A DNA stretch of 64,000 bases from Stappia sp. TSB10P1A (GCF_900185725.1 NZ_FYAU01000036.1:496001-560000); one strand, 5' to 3'. Shown: positions 8,568-16,500, counted from the stretch's first letter. Notes: generated by a model from the letters alone, not told the origin. Translations and numbers: made by a program.

Positions 8568-9464
8568 ATGGTCGCCGCCGCCGCCGCCCGTCTTCGCGCC
8601 CGTCTTCTTCGCGCCCGTCTTCGCACCCGCCTTCGCGCCCGCCTTGCCCGCCGCCGCAGCGGCCTCGCGCTCGCCGTCGCCGCGCTCCTGGCCCTTGTGC
8701 TGCTCGGCCCGCTGCTCGCCCCGCACGATCCCTATGCTGCCAACATCCTCGGCCGCCTCGCGCCGCCCAGCCTTGCCTATCCGCTCGGCACCGACGCGAT
8801 GGGCCGCTGCATGCTCTCGCGCCTGCTCTACGGCGCGCAGCTCACCACGCTCTCGGCGCTCGCCGTGGTGCTGGCCTCCGCCGGCCTCGGGACGCTTCTC
8901 GGCGCCGTCAGCGGCTATTTCGGCGGGATCGGCGACCGGCTGTTGATGCGCCTGTGCGAAGGCGTCTCGGTGCTGCCCGCCCTTGCCGTCGCCCTCGTCA
9001 TCGCCGGGGTGCTCGGCCTCGGCCTTCAGGCCGTCATCCTGGCGCTCGCCGCCGTCCACTGGACCGAATATGCCCGCCTCGTGCGCAACGCGGTCATGAT
9101 CGAGCGCAGCAAGACCTATGTGCTCGCCGCCGAGGCGCTCGGCGTGCCGCGCCTGTCGGTGATCCGCCGCCACCTCCTGCCCAACATCCTGACGCCGCTT
9201 CTCGCCTTGGGCAGCTACTCGATGTCCTGGGTGATCCTGTCCTTCGCGGGACTGAGCTTTCTCGGCCTCGGCGTCGAGCCGGGCGCGCCCGAATGGGGCC
9301 GGATGATCGCCGAGTCCCGCAACCACCTTCGCGATCACCCGCGCCTCGTCCTGGTGCCGGGTCTCACGATCATGGCCTTCGTCATCCTGGTCAACCTCTT
9401 GGGCGATGCCCTCGGCGACCGGCTGCGCGCGGGCCGCACCAACTACCTGACAACACGGAGCTGA
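8568..9464 (+). CDS. Peptide/nickel-type ABC transporter permease (DppC-like) with Arg-rich N-terminus
   Basis: Second permease subunit (298 aa), with about six membrane segments after residue 33, the P-L-G-T-D-A-M-G-R-C-M-L-S-R motif typical of DppC proteins and an EAA-type loop (A-A-E-A-L-G-V-P-R). Residues 2-30 are unusual: an alanine run followed by alternating Arg-Leu-Arg-Ala units encoded by a roughly 12-bp tandem repeat at 8585-8652. This makes a very basic cytoplasmic extension not seen in ordinary DppC. A shorter protein starting inside the repeat is not supported by any Shine-Dalgarno sequence. The stop overlaps the start of the binding protein by one base. Confidence 0.88.
   Translation: MVAAAAARLRARLLRARLRTRLRARLARRRSGLALAVAALLALVLLGPLLAPHDPYAANILGRLAPPSLAYPLGTDAMGRCMLSRLLYGAQLTTLSALAVVLASAGLGTLLGAVSGYFGGIGDRLLMRLCEGVSVLPALAVALVIAGVLGLGLQAVILALAAVHWTEYARLVRNAVMIERSKTYVLAAEALGVPRLSVIRRHLLPNILTPLLALGSYSMSWVILSFAGLSFLGLGVEPGAPEWGRMIAESRNHLRDHPRLVLVPGLTIMAFVILVNLLGDALGDRLRAGRTNYLTTRS
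8585..8652 (+). repeat. 12-bp coding tandem repeat in the permease N-terminus
   Basis: About five imperfect units of GCCCGTCTTCGC-type sequence, one enlarged to 15 bp. All unit lengths are multiples of three, so copy-number change keeps the frame and changes only the number of basic residues. Confidence 0.65.
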
Positions 9465-11044
9465 TGCACATGCCCCTCTCCCTCTCCCTTTCCCTCCCCC
9501 GGCTCGGCAGGCACGCGATTGCCGCCATAGCTGCGGCGATGCTCGCCCTGCCCGCGACCGACGCGCTCGTCTCTCCGGCCCGCGCCGAGACGCCGGCCGA
9601 CACGCTGGTCGTCGCCACCATGTGGGAGGCGCTGCCGCTCGCCATGGCGCCGCGCCGCAGCCGCTTCTTCAACGAGAGCGAGATCCTCGACACGCTGATC
9701 AAGCTCGACTACCAGATGACCCTCGTCCCCGGCCTTGCCACCTCCTGGGAGCGCGTCTCGCCGACCGTGTGGCGCTTTGCCTTGCGCGAGGGCGTCACCT
9801 TCCATGACGGATCGCCCTTCGACGCGAGGGCCGCAAAATTCTCGCTGGAGCGGGTCGTCGCCCTGCTGCCCTATGCCGCCGACTTGCTCAACATCAAGAG
9901 CATGTCCGCGCCCGAGCCCCTGGTGCTGGAGATCGAGACCTCCGAGCCCTTCTCGGCCCTGCCGAACCAGCTCACCGACGCCATCACCGTGATCTACGGC
10001 AAGGCCTCCTTCGATGAGGCGGGCCAGTTCGTCACCCCCGTGGGCACCGGCCCGTGGAAGCTTGCCGACTACCGCAAGCAGGACCGCACCATCGTCGAGC
10101 GCTTCGACGGCTATTGGGGCGCGGCGCCCGCGCTCAAGACCATCGAATACCGCTACATCCCGGACCACAATGCCCGCGCCATCGCGCTGGAGGCCGGCGA
10201 GGTCGACTTCATCGACAACCTGCTGCCCTCCGACGTCGCGCGCCTGTCCGCCGACGCCCGCTTCACCGTCCATAGCGAGGAAAGCGCCGGCATCTATTAC
10301 GGCGCGATCAATGCCGGCGAGAAGAGCGTGCTTTCCGACGTGCGCCTGCGCCGCGCCGTCAACCTGCTCGTCGACCGCAACATCGTCGTCACGGGCGCGC
10401 TCGACGGCATCGGCAACCCGGCCTGGACCTTCTTCCCCGCCTCCTTCCCCTGGACCAGCGAGGAGGTGACGCCCTACAGCTTCGACCCCGAAGCCGCCGG
10501 CGCCCTGCTCACCGAGGCCGGCTACGACAAGTCCTCCGGCATCTGGACCAAGGACGGCGAGCCGCTCACCCTGCGCATCCTCAGCTATTCCAGCCGCGCC
10601 GAAATGCCGACCATCACCGAGGCGCTCGCCATTCTCCTGAAGCAGCAGGGCATCGAAACGAAGATGCAGATGTTCACCTGGGAAGGCATGCTGGAGCTGG
10701 TCCGCCAGGGCGACTACGACATCTCCGTCGTGTTCTGGACGCCGGAAATGACCGGCCATCCGGACCTGCACCTGAAGTCGCAGTTCCACTCCAAGGCCGG
10801 CATGAACTACCAGTTCTGGGTCAACGAGGAGTTCGACGCCCTGGTCGACAAGGGCCGCACCCTCGACGTCGGGCCGGAGGCCTTCGCCACCTATGTCCGC
10901 GCCCAGCAGATCCTGCAGGAGGACGCGCCGGAGATCCCCCTGGTGCACAAGGTCTTCGTCGCCGCCGCCAAGGCCACGGTCGAGGGCTACAAGGTCCACC
11001 CTTCGGGCTTCTTCTACGACTTCAAGTCCGTCACCAAGAACTGA
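9464..11044 (+). CDS. ABC transporter substrate-binding protein, family 5
   Basis: Periplasmic solute-binding protein (526 aa) of the DppA/OppA/NikA class feeding the two permeases upstream. The start at 9464 (TGATG overlap) gives a Ser-Leu-rich leader (P-L-S-L-S-L-S-L from a CCCTCT hexamer repeat), then a hydrophobic signal core ending in A-R-A-E near residue 43. The SBP_bac_5 domain follows: W-E-R-V-S-P-T-V-W-R-F-A-L-R-E-G-V-T-F-H-D-G near 90, then G-T-G-P-W-K and Y-R-Y-I-P-D-H-N-A-R. The residues that would reveal the ligand are not diagnostic by eye. The absence of ATPase genes means it must share ATPases encoded elsewhere. Confidence 0.9.
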   Translation: MHMPLSLSLSLPRLGRHAIAAIAAAMLALPATDALVSPARAETPADTLVVATMWEALPLAMAPRRSRFFNESEILDTLIKLDYQMTLVPGLATSWERVSPTVWRFALREGVTFHDGSPFDARAAKFSLERVVALLPYAADLLNIKSMSAPEPLVLEIETSEPFSALPNQLTDAITVIYGKASFDEAGQFVTPVGTGPWKLADYRKQDRTIVERFDGYWGAAPALKTIEYRYIPDHNARAIALEAGEVDFIDNLLPSDVARLSADARFTVHSEESAGIYYGAINAGEKSVLSDVRLRRAVNLLVDRNIVVTGALDGIGNPAWTFFPASFPWTSEEVTPYSFDPEAAGALLTEAGYDKSSGIWTKDGEPLTLRILSYSSRAEMPTITEALAILLKQQGIETKMQMFTWEGMLELVRQGDYDISVVFWTPEMTGHPDLHLKSQFHSKAGMNYQFWVNEEFDALVDKGRTLDVGPEAFATYVRAQQILQEDAPEIPLVHKVFVAAAKATVEGYKVHPSGFFYDFKSVTKN

Positions 11045-11063
11045 ACCGGACCGCCAGCAAGAC

Positions 11064-11094
11064 GGGACCGGCCGGGCTTGCCCACGCCGGTCCC
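11064..11094 (+). terminator. Hairpin after the binding protein gene
   Basis: GGGACCGGC (11064-11072) pairs with GCCGGTCCC (11086-11094), 20 bases after the stop codon. It has no T tract. It may attenuate read-through into the two downstream genes rather than terminate fully. Confidence 0.45.
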
Positions 11095-11112
11095 CTTCCG
11101 CCGGAGTTTCCC

Positions 11113-11718
11113 ATGGCATCCTGTCTGTTTCTCAAGCCGATCAAGGGCGCGGGCGGCGACCTGCCGGACATTTCCGGCTTCGTCGACGATCTCGACCAGA
11201 TCGACCATTACGCGCTGGAAGGGGCCGACCTGTCGGCCTATCGGGCGCTGCTCGTTCCCGCCCATCTCGACCAGCGTTACTTCGGAACGCTGGCGGGCAA
11301 GATCTCCGCCTTTCTCGACGGCGGCGGCACGCTGGTCTTCAACGGCCATGTCGCCTGGCCGATGCTGCCGGAGTTCGCTCCCTTCGTGGTGCTGCCGAAG
11401 GTGACGCTGGCGACGCTGGAGGTGCACCGGATGACCGATCACCCGGTCTTTGCCGGGGTCGACGCGCGCGAGCTGACCTTTCGCCGCGGCGTTGCCGGCT
11501 TCTACGCGCGCGGTCACAACCCGCCGCCGCCGGGCGCCATACCGCTGCACGGGCTGGGGCCGGAGCGGGCGCCCTGCGACTGGCTCTACCACCGCCCGGC
11601 CGGCGGGCGCATCCTCATGCATGCCGGCAACGACCTTTGGATGTATGCCGGGGCCAGCGACACCACGGCGCGGATCGTGCCGCAACTGTGCCGCTGGGCG
11701 GCCGGACGGGAGGCTTGA
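11113..11718 (+). CDS. Glutamine amidotransferase-fold hypothetical protein A
   Basis: A 201-residue soluble protein not assigned to a named family. The pattern of beta strands and the central Y-R-A-L-L-V-P-A-H-L-D-Q-R followed by F-L-D-G-G-G-T-L-V-F-N-G-H resembles class I amidotransferase/ThuA-like folds, in which the glycine loop sits after an elbow strand. The nucleophile Cys expected in true amidotransferases is not evident, and the only Cys residues are C4, C156 and C194. It is related to the next gene in the first 90 residues (E-x-x-D-L-S-A-Y-R and the G-G-G-T loop). It lies 68 bp after the binding protein gene and probably belongs to the same operon. Confidence 0.5.
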   Translation: MASCLFLKPIKGAGGDLPDISGFVDDLDQIDHYALEGADLSAYRALLVPAHLDQRYFGTLAGKISAFLDGGGTLVFNGHVAWPMLPEFAPFVVLPKVTLATLEVHRMTDHPVFAGVDARELTFRRGVAGFYARGHNPPPPGAIPLHGLGPERAPCDWLYHRPAGGRILMHAGNDLWMYAGASDTTARIVPQLCRWAAGREA

Positions 11719-11720
11719 GC

Positions 11721-12320
11721 ATGGCGCGCATCACCGCCCTCGACAGCGGCACCTATTACCACCACCGCTCGCTCTACGAGCCGCGCTACCGCGACCATTT
11801 CGACGAGATCGTCTATATCCGCGACCTCGCCGGGACCGACCTCTCCGCGCACGAACTGATCCTCGTCTCCTGCCGCACCGACCCGTCCCAGCTTGTCCCC
11901 TGCCGGGAGCAATTCGCCGACTATCTCGCCGGCGGCGGCACCGTCATCGCCATGGGCTCGACCGGCCAGCCCGCCTGGCTGCCCGGGGTCTCCTGGCACG
12001 ACACGCCGACGAATTTCTGGTGGTGGAAGGAAGGCGGCAGCCTCGGCCTCAAGGTCGTCGCCCCCGACCATCCCTTGTTCGGCCATATCACCCTGGACGA
12101 CGCCACCTGGCACCATCACGGCCATTTCGATGTGCCGGAAGGCGCCGTCAGCCTGATCGACGTGGACGGCAAGGGTTCGGTGCTCTACGACGACGAGGTC
12201 ACCACACCGGGGCGGATGATCGTCACCGCGCTCGATCCGATGTATCATCACGGCAGCCATTTCATGCCGGCGACGACGCGCTTCCTCGACGGCTTCCTGC
12301 CCTGGCTGAAGAGCCTTTGA
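11721..12320 (+). CDS. Glutamine amidotransferase-fold hypothetical protein B
   Basis: A 199-residue paralogue of the preceding gene, starting two bases after its stop. Shared landmarks are D-L-S-A-H-E-L-I-L-V, a D-Y-L-A-G-G-G-T-V-I-A-M-G glycine loop and a C-terminal F-L-D-G-F-L-P-W-L. It has a distinctive N-F-W-W-W-K-E-G-G segment, the clusters W-H-H-H-G-H-F and M-Y-H-H-G-S-H-F, and the N-terminal T-Y-Y-H-H-R. These histidines could form a metal site, which the upstream paralogue lacks. No signal peptide is visible. Position after the ABC operon suggests intracellular processing of the imported compound, but that is inference. Confidence 0.5.
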   Translation: MARITALDSGTYYHHRSLYEPRYRDHFDEIVYIRDLAGTDLSAHELILVSCRTDPSQLVPCREQFADYLAGGGTVIAMGSTGQPAWLPGVSWHDTPTNFWWWKEGGSLGLKVVAPDHPLFGHITLDDATWHHHGHFDVPEGAVSLIDVDGKGSVLYDDEVTTPGRMIVTALDPMYHHGSHFMPATTRFLDGFLPWLKSL

Positions 12321-12327
12321 GCCGCCC

Positions 12328-12891
12328 ATGACCCGTGCGAGCCGCATCTACATCACCGGCGCCTCCTGCGCCGGCGTCACCACGCTCGGCGCGGCGCTCG
12401 CCGCCCACCTCGGCATTCCGCAGTTCGATGTCGACGACTATTACTGGCTGCCGACCGACCCGCCCTTCACCGACAAGCGCCCGCCGCAGGAGCGCGTGCG
12501 CCTGATCGCCGCCGACATGGCCGAAGTGGAGCAGGCACGGGGCCGCGGCTGGGTGCTGACCGGCTCGTTCGACGGCTGGGGCGATGCCCTGATCGAGGAG
12601 GTCGACCTGATCGTCTTCGTGGCGACGCCGACGCCGCTGCGGATGGAGCGCCTCAGGGCGCGCGAGCGCCAGCGCTACGGCACCCGCATCGATCCGGGCG
12701 GCGACATGCACGAGATCCACACGGCCTTCGCCGCATGGGCCGCCAGCTACGACACGCCCGGCTTTTCGGGCCGCAACCGCGCCCGCCACGAGGAGTGGCT
12801 CGTCGCCCATACCGCCCCCGTCCTGCGCCTCGACGGCAGCCGGAGCGTCGAGGAGCTGGTGGAGGGGGTGGTGGGGATACCGCCCCTATAG
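12328..12891 (+). CDS. P-loop adenylate kinase-like protein with altered Walker A
   Basis: A 187-residue nucleotide kinase-like protein. The N-terminal loop G11-A-S-C-A-G-V17-T18-T19 has the spacing of a Walker A motif, but Val replaces the invariant Lys. Relatives often carry G-A-S-G-S-G-T-T-T at the same place, so a Lys-less variant appears to be a family trait. The Walker B-like strand is D-L-I-V-F-V around residues 93-98, preceded by W-V-L-T-G-S-F-D-G-W-G-D, and arginines in M-E-R-L-R-A-R-E-R-Q-R-Y-G could form a lid. It starts seven bases after the paralogue pair. Phosphoryl transfer activity is uncertain without the Lys. Confidence 0.65.
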   Translation: MTRASRIYITGASCAGVTTLGAALAAHLGIPQFDVDDYYWLPTDPPFTDKRPPQERVRLIAADMAEVEQARGRGWVLTGSFDGWGDALIEEVDLIVFVATPTPLRMERLRARERQRYGTRIDPGGDMHEIHTAFAAWAASYDTPGFSGRNRARHEEWLVAHTAPVLRLDGSRSVEELVEGVVGIPPL

Positions 12892-13218
12892 CTTCCAAAG
12901 GAAATTGGTCCTCTGAGGCTGAACGCCAGCGAAGCGATAGGCCGCGGCTCTGGCGGTCACCGTGACCGGGCACGCGTGCCAGTGCACGAGCGGCGCCGGC
13001 CAAGTGAATTCCATATCGATTTCACTTCTTTCCTCTGATGAAATTATTTTGTAATCTAGGTTTGAACAGAGGCAGGCGTAGCGCTCTCGCGAGCGACTGG
13101 AGAAGATGCAGTCTGTGCTCGACGACTTTCACGGCACGATAAGCGAGGCTCCTCGCCTCCGCACGCCGCGACGTCGACCGCAAAGCTCCTCCACCGCCAC
13201 GTCCAGAAGGAACTCACG
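12892..13218. other. Intergenic region before the toxin-antitoxin pair
   Basis: No gene is recognised in these 327 bases. The stretch from about 13010 to 13065 is clearly AT-richer than its surroundings and is the likely promoter of the ParS/RES operon. ParS-type antitoxins usually repress their own promoter here, but no clear inverted-repeat operator is visible. Confidence 0.4.
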
Positions 13219-13557
13219 ATGAGTACCGCAGTTGCACGTATCCTCGACGATCTCCGGTCGCGCGGCGGCCTTCAGGGGAAGGATATCGCGAATATCGTCG
13301 ATGTCTCGACAGCGACTGTGTCCCGCTGGACGCGGGGAACCGGATCGCCCAACTTAAGAACCCAGACGGTTATTGCCGATTTGCGGTATGTCGTGGACAG
13401 GCTTTCGGACTTCTACACCGCCGACGAGACCCGTCTTTGGCTGCATTCCCGGCACCCGCTGTTGAACGGCGAGAGAGCCATCGACTTGATAAATGCCGAC
13501 CGGACCGAGGAAGTGCTCGCCGTGATCGAGCGCCTCGACGCTGGCGCTTACATCTGA
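13219..13557 (+). CDS. ParS/Xre-MbcA-type antitoxin
   Basis: A 112-residue antitoxin of the RES-Xre class. Residues 18-42 form a Cro/Xre-like helix-turn-helix (K-D-I-A-N-I-V-D-V-S-T-A-T-V-S-R-W). The DUF2384/MbcA-type toxin-binding domain covers about 66-112, with W74-L, P80-L-L-N-G and the terminal L-D-A-G. It should neutralise the RES enzyme encoded seven bases downstream and repress the operon by DNA binding. AAGGA lies ahead of the ATG. The codons are less GC-saturated than the neighbouring metabolic genes, consistent with an acquired module. Confidence 0.88.
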   Translation: MSTAVARILDDLRSRGGLQGKDIANIVDVSTATVSRWTRGTGSPNLRTQTVIADLRYVVDRLSDFYTADETRLWLHSRHPLLNGERAIDLINADRTEEVLAVIERLDAGAYI

Positions 13558-13564
13558 GCAGTCG

Positions 13565-14122
13565 ATGGTAGAGCGACGCGCACGGGATATCGAACTGCTT
13601 GACGCTCTGGACGCCCAGGCTCGTGTCTCGTTCGAGGGCGATGTCTGGCGCATCGTACGCGCCGGGCGTGACGTGCTGGAAGGATCTGCGCCCCAAGCCA
13701 GATGGGACCCGGGCACGTTCGATGTCCTTTACACATCCCTCGAACGGGACGGCGCGCTGGAAGAAATTCACTTTCATTTGAGCCGGCAACCGGTCTTCCC
13801 GTCAAAGCTGCAGTCCGTCCTGCACCGGATATCGGTAAAAACCCGCCGAACGCTCAAACTCGCCGATTTCGCAGCGTTGTCCGCGTTGGGAATCGTCCCC
13901 GAGCGTTACGGAGACTTGAGCTATGAACGCAGCCAGGAAATCGCGGATGCCGCCTTCTTCCTGGGCTTCGATGGACTACTGGCTCCCAGCGCCAGATGGG
14001 AGTGTCAAAACCTGATCCTGTTTATGGACCGCGTCGAGCCGGGAGACCTGACCGTTCTGGAGGCCGAGCCGATCGATTGGACAGCCTGGAGAAAGAGCCG
14101 GCAGGAAAGGCGCGGGACATAA
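13565..14122 (+). CDS. RES domain toxin (ParT-like)
   Basis: A 185-residue RES-fold toxin. Characterised RES toxins either hydrolyse or phosphorolyse NAD+ or ADP-ribosylate a host enzyme. The defining residues are visible: Arg in W-R-I-V-R (R29/R32), R46-W-D-P, Tyr56 in V-L-Y-T-S, Glu66-Glu67 in G-A-L-E-E-I, and S142 and N149 in the C-terminal P-S-A-R-W-E-C-Q-N-L. The active site appears intact, so the module is probably functional. It is encoded seven bases after its antitoxin and converges on the Bmt homologue with a 79-bp gap. Confidence 0.85.
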   Translation: MVERRARDIELLDALDAQARVSFEGDVWRIVRAGRDVLEGSAPQARWDPGTFDVLYTSLERDGALEEIHFHLSRQPVFPSKLQSVLHRISVKTRRTLKLADFAALSALGIVPERYGDLSYERSQEIADAAFFLGFDGLLAPSARWECQNLILFMDRVEPGDLTVLEAEPIDWTAWRKSRQERRGT

Positions 14123-14201
14123 CGTCCGAGCGCGCCTTCGAGCTCCCGACCGGGTCCGGACAGAACGGACGCATCTCGGCGCCCCCTCTGCGCGTCGGCC
14201 C

Positions 14202-15215
14202 TCACCCCCGCCTTCTCCGCCGTCTTCCGCCCTCGCCGTCGCCGCCATCGACAGGAGCGGCCGCCGGCGGGGAGACCAGCGGGCCGAGGCGGGCGACGAC
14301 ATCGGCAACGCTCGGGCGCGCGCCCTTCTCATGCGCATCGAGCGCCTGGCGCATCGCCGCAAGGTGGGCATAGGAGGTGCCGCAGCAGCCGCCGATGATC
14401 CGCGCGCCGGCATCCACCGCGAGCCGCGCATAGTCCGCCATCAGCTCCGGCGTGCCGGTATAGACCACCTCGTCGCCGCGAATGACCGGGATGCCACAAT
14501 TCGCCTTGGCGACGACGATGGCGTCCGGGTGGTCGCGGGTGATTTCCAGCACGGCGGCCAGCAGGTCCGAGGCGCCGACGCCGCAATTCGAGCCATAGGC
14601 GACGGGGGCGCAGGCGAATTCGCCGGCAAGATCGGCCAGACCGCTCGGCGGCAGGCCCATCATCGTGCGCCCGGCGGTGTCGAAGCTCGCCGTCACCACG
14701 AAGGGCATGCCGACCTTGGCTGCGGCTTCCGCGGCCGCGCGCATTTCCTCCGGTGCCGACATGGTCTCGATCCAGGCGACATCGGCGCCGCCCGCCTTCA
14801 GCCCTTCCGCCTGCTCAGTGAAGGCCTCGACGGCCTCCTCGTAAGTGAGCGCGCCCAGCGGCACGAACAATTCGCCGGTCGGGCCGATGGAGCCGCCGAC
14901 GATCACCTCGCGGCCGGCCTCCGCCGCCACTTGCCGGGCCAGCTCCGCCGCCGCCTTGTTCAGCTCGTGCACGCGCCCTTCCAGCTTGTGCAGCTTCAGC
15001 CGGTGGCGGTTGGCGCCGAACGTGTTGGTCAGGATGATGTCGGCGCCGGCCTCGACGAACTTGCGGTGCAGGGTGCGGATCTTCTCCGGCTCTGTGACGT
15101 TCCACTCTTCCGGCGGATCGCCGGAGGTCAGCCCCATATCGAAGAGATTGGTGCCGGTCGCGCCGTCGGCCAGCAGCGTGCCCTTCTGCGCCAGGAGATC
15201 GTCAAGCTTGCTCAT
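14202..15215 (-). CDS. bmt: Betaine/homocysteine S-methyltransferase family (Bmt)
   Basis: Zinc-dependent methyltransferase (337 aa) that forms methionine from homocysteine using glycine betaine or a related methyl donor. The barrel starts with L-A-D-G-A-T-G-T-N. The three zinc thiolates are present as G-S-N-C-G-V-G and I-G-G-C-C-G-T, and T-N-T-F-G-A-N-R and I-G-P-T-G-E are typical Hcy-binding segments. It ends in D-G-G-D-G-E-G-G and six arginines, nearly the same tail as the corrinoid activator ending at 6446, implying a shared feature of this one-carbon system. It is monocistronic: the RES toxin converges on one side and the cyclophilin genes follow on the other in the same orientation. Confidence 0.87.
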   Translation of the reverse strand: MSKLDDLLAQKGTLLADGATGTNLFDMGLTSGDPPEEWNVTEPEKIRTLHRKFVEAGADIILTNTFGANRHRLKLHKLEGRVHELNKAAAELARQVAAEAGREVIVGGSIGPTGELFVPLGALTYEEAVEAFTEQAEGLKAGGADVAWIETMSAPEEMRAAAEAAAKVGMPFVVTASFDTAGRTMMGLPPSGLADLAGEFACAPVAYGSNCGVGASDLLAAVLEITRDHPDAIVVAKANCGIPVIRGDEVVYTGTPELMADYARLAVDAGARIIGGCCGTSYAHLAAMRQALDAHEKGARPSVADVVARLGPLVSPPAAAPVDGGDGEGGRRRRRRG

Positions 15216-15234
15216 GGTCCTGTCCTGTTTTGGC

Positions 15235-15292
15235 GCGATCTTCCGGCCGGTTTCTGGCCCGATCTTCCGGGCCTTTTTGGGCCCGATCTTCC
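15235..15292. repeat. 24-bp tandem repeat, three units
   Basis: CGATCTTCC recurs at 15236, 15260 and 15284 with an exact 24-bp period. The middle spacers are GC-rich with GGGCC elements. It lies in the leader immediately upstream of the Bmt homologue start (15215), so copy number could affect that gene's 5' UTR. Confidence 0.65.
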
Positions 15293-15439
15293 CTGATTTA
15301 TCCGCCGACTATGTCGCCTGCGCCCCGTTTCCACAATCCGGGACAAGGACACCATTGGGGGGAAGCGGCGGCCTCACGAAAAGGGGCAGGCGCCGTCCGG
15401 CCCCTGCCCCGATCTGCGTCGCCGTGCCGCGCTGCCGCG

Positions 15440-15913
15440 TTACTCGATGTCGGCCGCGACCTTCATCGAGACGATCTTGTCCGGATTGACCACCGGCTCG
15501 CCGCGCTTGATCTTGTCGACATTCTCCATGCCTTCCGTGACCTCGCCCCAGACCGTGTACTGGCGGTCGAGGAAGCGGGCATCGGTGAAGCAGATGAAGA
15601 ACTGGCTGTCGCCGGAATTCGGGTCCTGGGCGCGGGCCATCGAGCAGGTGCCGCGCACATGCGGCTCGGCGTTGAACTCGGCGCGCAGCTTCTTGCCCGA
15701 GCCGCCGGTGCCGGTGCCGCGCGGGCAGCCGGTCTGGGCCATGAAGCCCTCGATCACCCGGTGGAAGACGATGCCGTCGTAAAAGCCCTCGCGCGCCAGT
15801 TCCTTGATGCGCGCGACATGGTTCGGCGCCAGGTCCGGGCGCAAGTTGATGACGACCTGGCCCTGGGTGGTCTCCATCACCAGCGTGTTTTCTGCATCCT
15901 TGTAGTCGGCCAC
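15440..15913 (-). CDS. ppiB: Peptidyl-prolyl cis-trans isomerase, cytoplasmic cyclophilin
   Basis: A 157-residue cyclophilin that isomerises Xaa-Pro bonds. There is no signal peptide, so it is the cytoplasmic partner of the exported cyclophilin encoded just upstream. Core motifs are Y-D-G-I-V-F-H-R-V-I-E-G-F-M-A-Q-T-G, containing the catalytic Arg, then S-Q-F-F-I-C-F and V-W-G-E-V-T-E-G-M. The start is a GTG with AAGGAG about eight bases upstream. The ppiA-ppiB order following coaD is a common alphaproteobacterial arrangement. Confidence 0.95.
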   Translation of the reverse strand: MADYKDAENTLVMETTQGQVVINLRPDLAPNHVARIKELAREGFYDGIVFHRVIEGFMAQTGCPRGTGTGGSGKKLRAEFNAEPHVRGTCSMARAQDPNSGDSQFFICFTDARFLDRQYTVWGEVTEGMENVDKIKRGEPVVNPDKIVSMKVAADIE

Positions 15914-15957
15914 CCTCGGTCTCCTTGGTTTTGGTGTGGTGTTGCGGTTTGGTCGGG

Positions 15958-16500
15958 TCAGTTGGCGTCGGTGGCGAGGCGCATGCGCACGATCTTGTCC
16001 GGGTTCTGCACCGGCTCGCCGCGCTTGATCCTGTCGACGTGCTCCATGCCCTCGATCACCTCGCCCCAGACGGTGTACTGGCGGTTCAGCCAGTCGCCAT
16101 CGGCGAACATGATGAAGAACTGCGAGTTGGCGCTGTCCGGGTCCTGGCCCCGCGCCATGCCGAGCGTGCCGCGGCGGAACGGCTCGCTGGTGAATTCGCC
16201 CTTGAGGTCCGGCAGGTCGGACTTGCCCATGCCGGTGCCGGTCGGATCGCCGGTCTGCGCCATGAAGCCGTCGATCACCCGGTGAAAGACGATGCCGTCG
16301 TAAAAGCCCTGGCTCGCCAGCGTCTTGATGCGCTCGACATGCTTCGGCGCCAGGTCCGGCCGCAGGCGGATCACCACCTGCCCGTCCTTCAGGTCGAGCA
16401 GCAGCGTGTTTTCGGGATCGGTGGTCTGCGCCGCTGCGGGCGACACCGCGAGCGTTGCGGCAAGGACAAGCGCGGAAAGGAATGAAAGCAGGCGTGCCAT
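15958..16500 (-). CDS. ppiA: Peptidyl-prolyl cis-trans isomerase, exported cyclophilin
   Basis: A 180-residue cyclophilin with a clear Sec signal peptide: charged start, hydrophobic core at residues 6-20 and A-A-A-Q cleavage near 25. It acts in the periplasm. The catalytic segment Y-D-G-I-V-F-H-R-V-I-D-G-F-M-A-Q-T-G is intact, as are S-Q-F-F-I-M-F and V-W-G-E-V-I-E-G-M. GGGAGA precedes the ATG. It lies 44 bp upstream of ppiB and 37 bp downstream of coaD on the same strand, so the three genes are probably cotranscribed. Confidence 0.95.
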   Translation of the reverse strand: MARLLSFLSALVLAATLAVSPAAAQTTDPENTLLLDLKDGQVVIRLRPDLAPKHVERIKTLASQGFYDGIVFHRVIDGFMAQTGDPTGTGMGKSDLPDLKGEFTSEPFRRGTLGMARGQDPDSANSQFFIMFADGDWLNRQYTVWGEVIEGMEHVDRIKRGEPVQNPDKIVRMRLATDAN

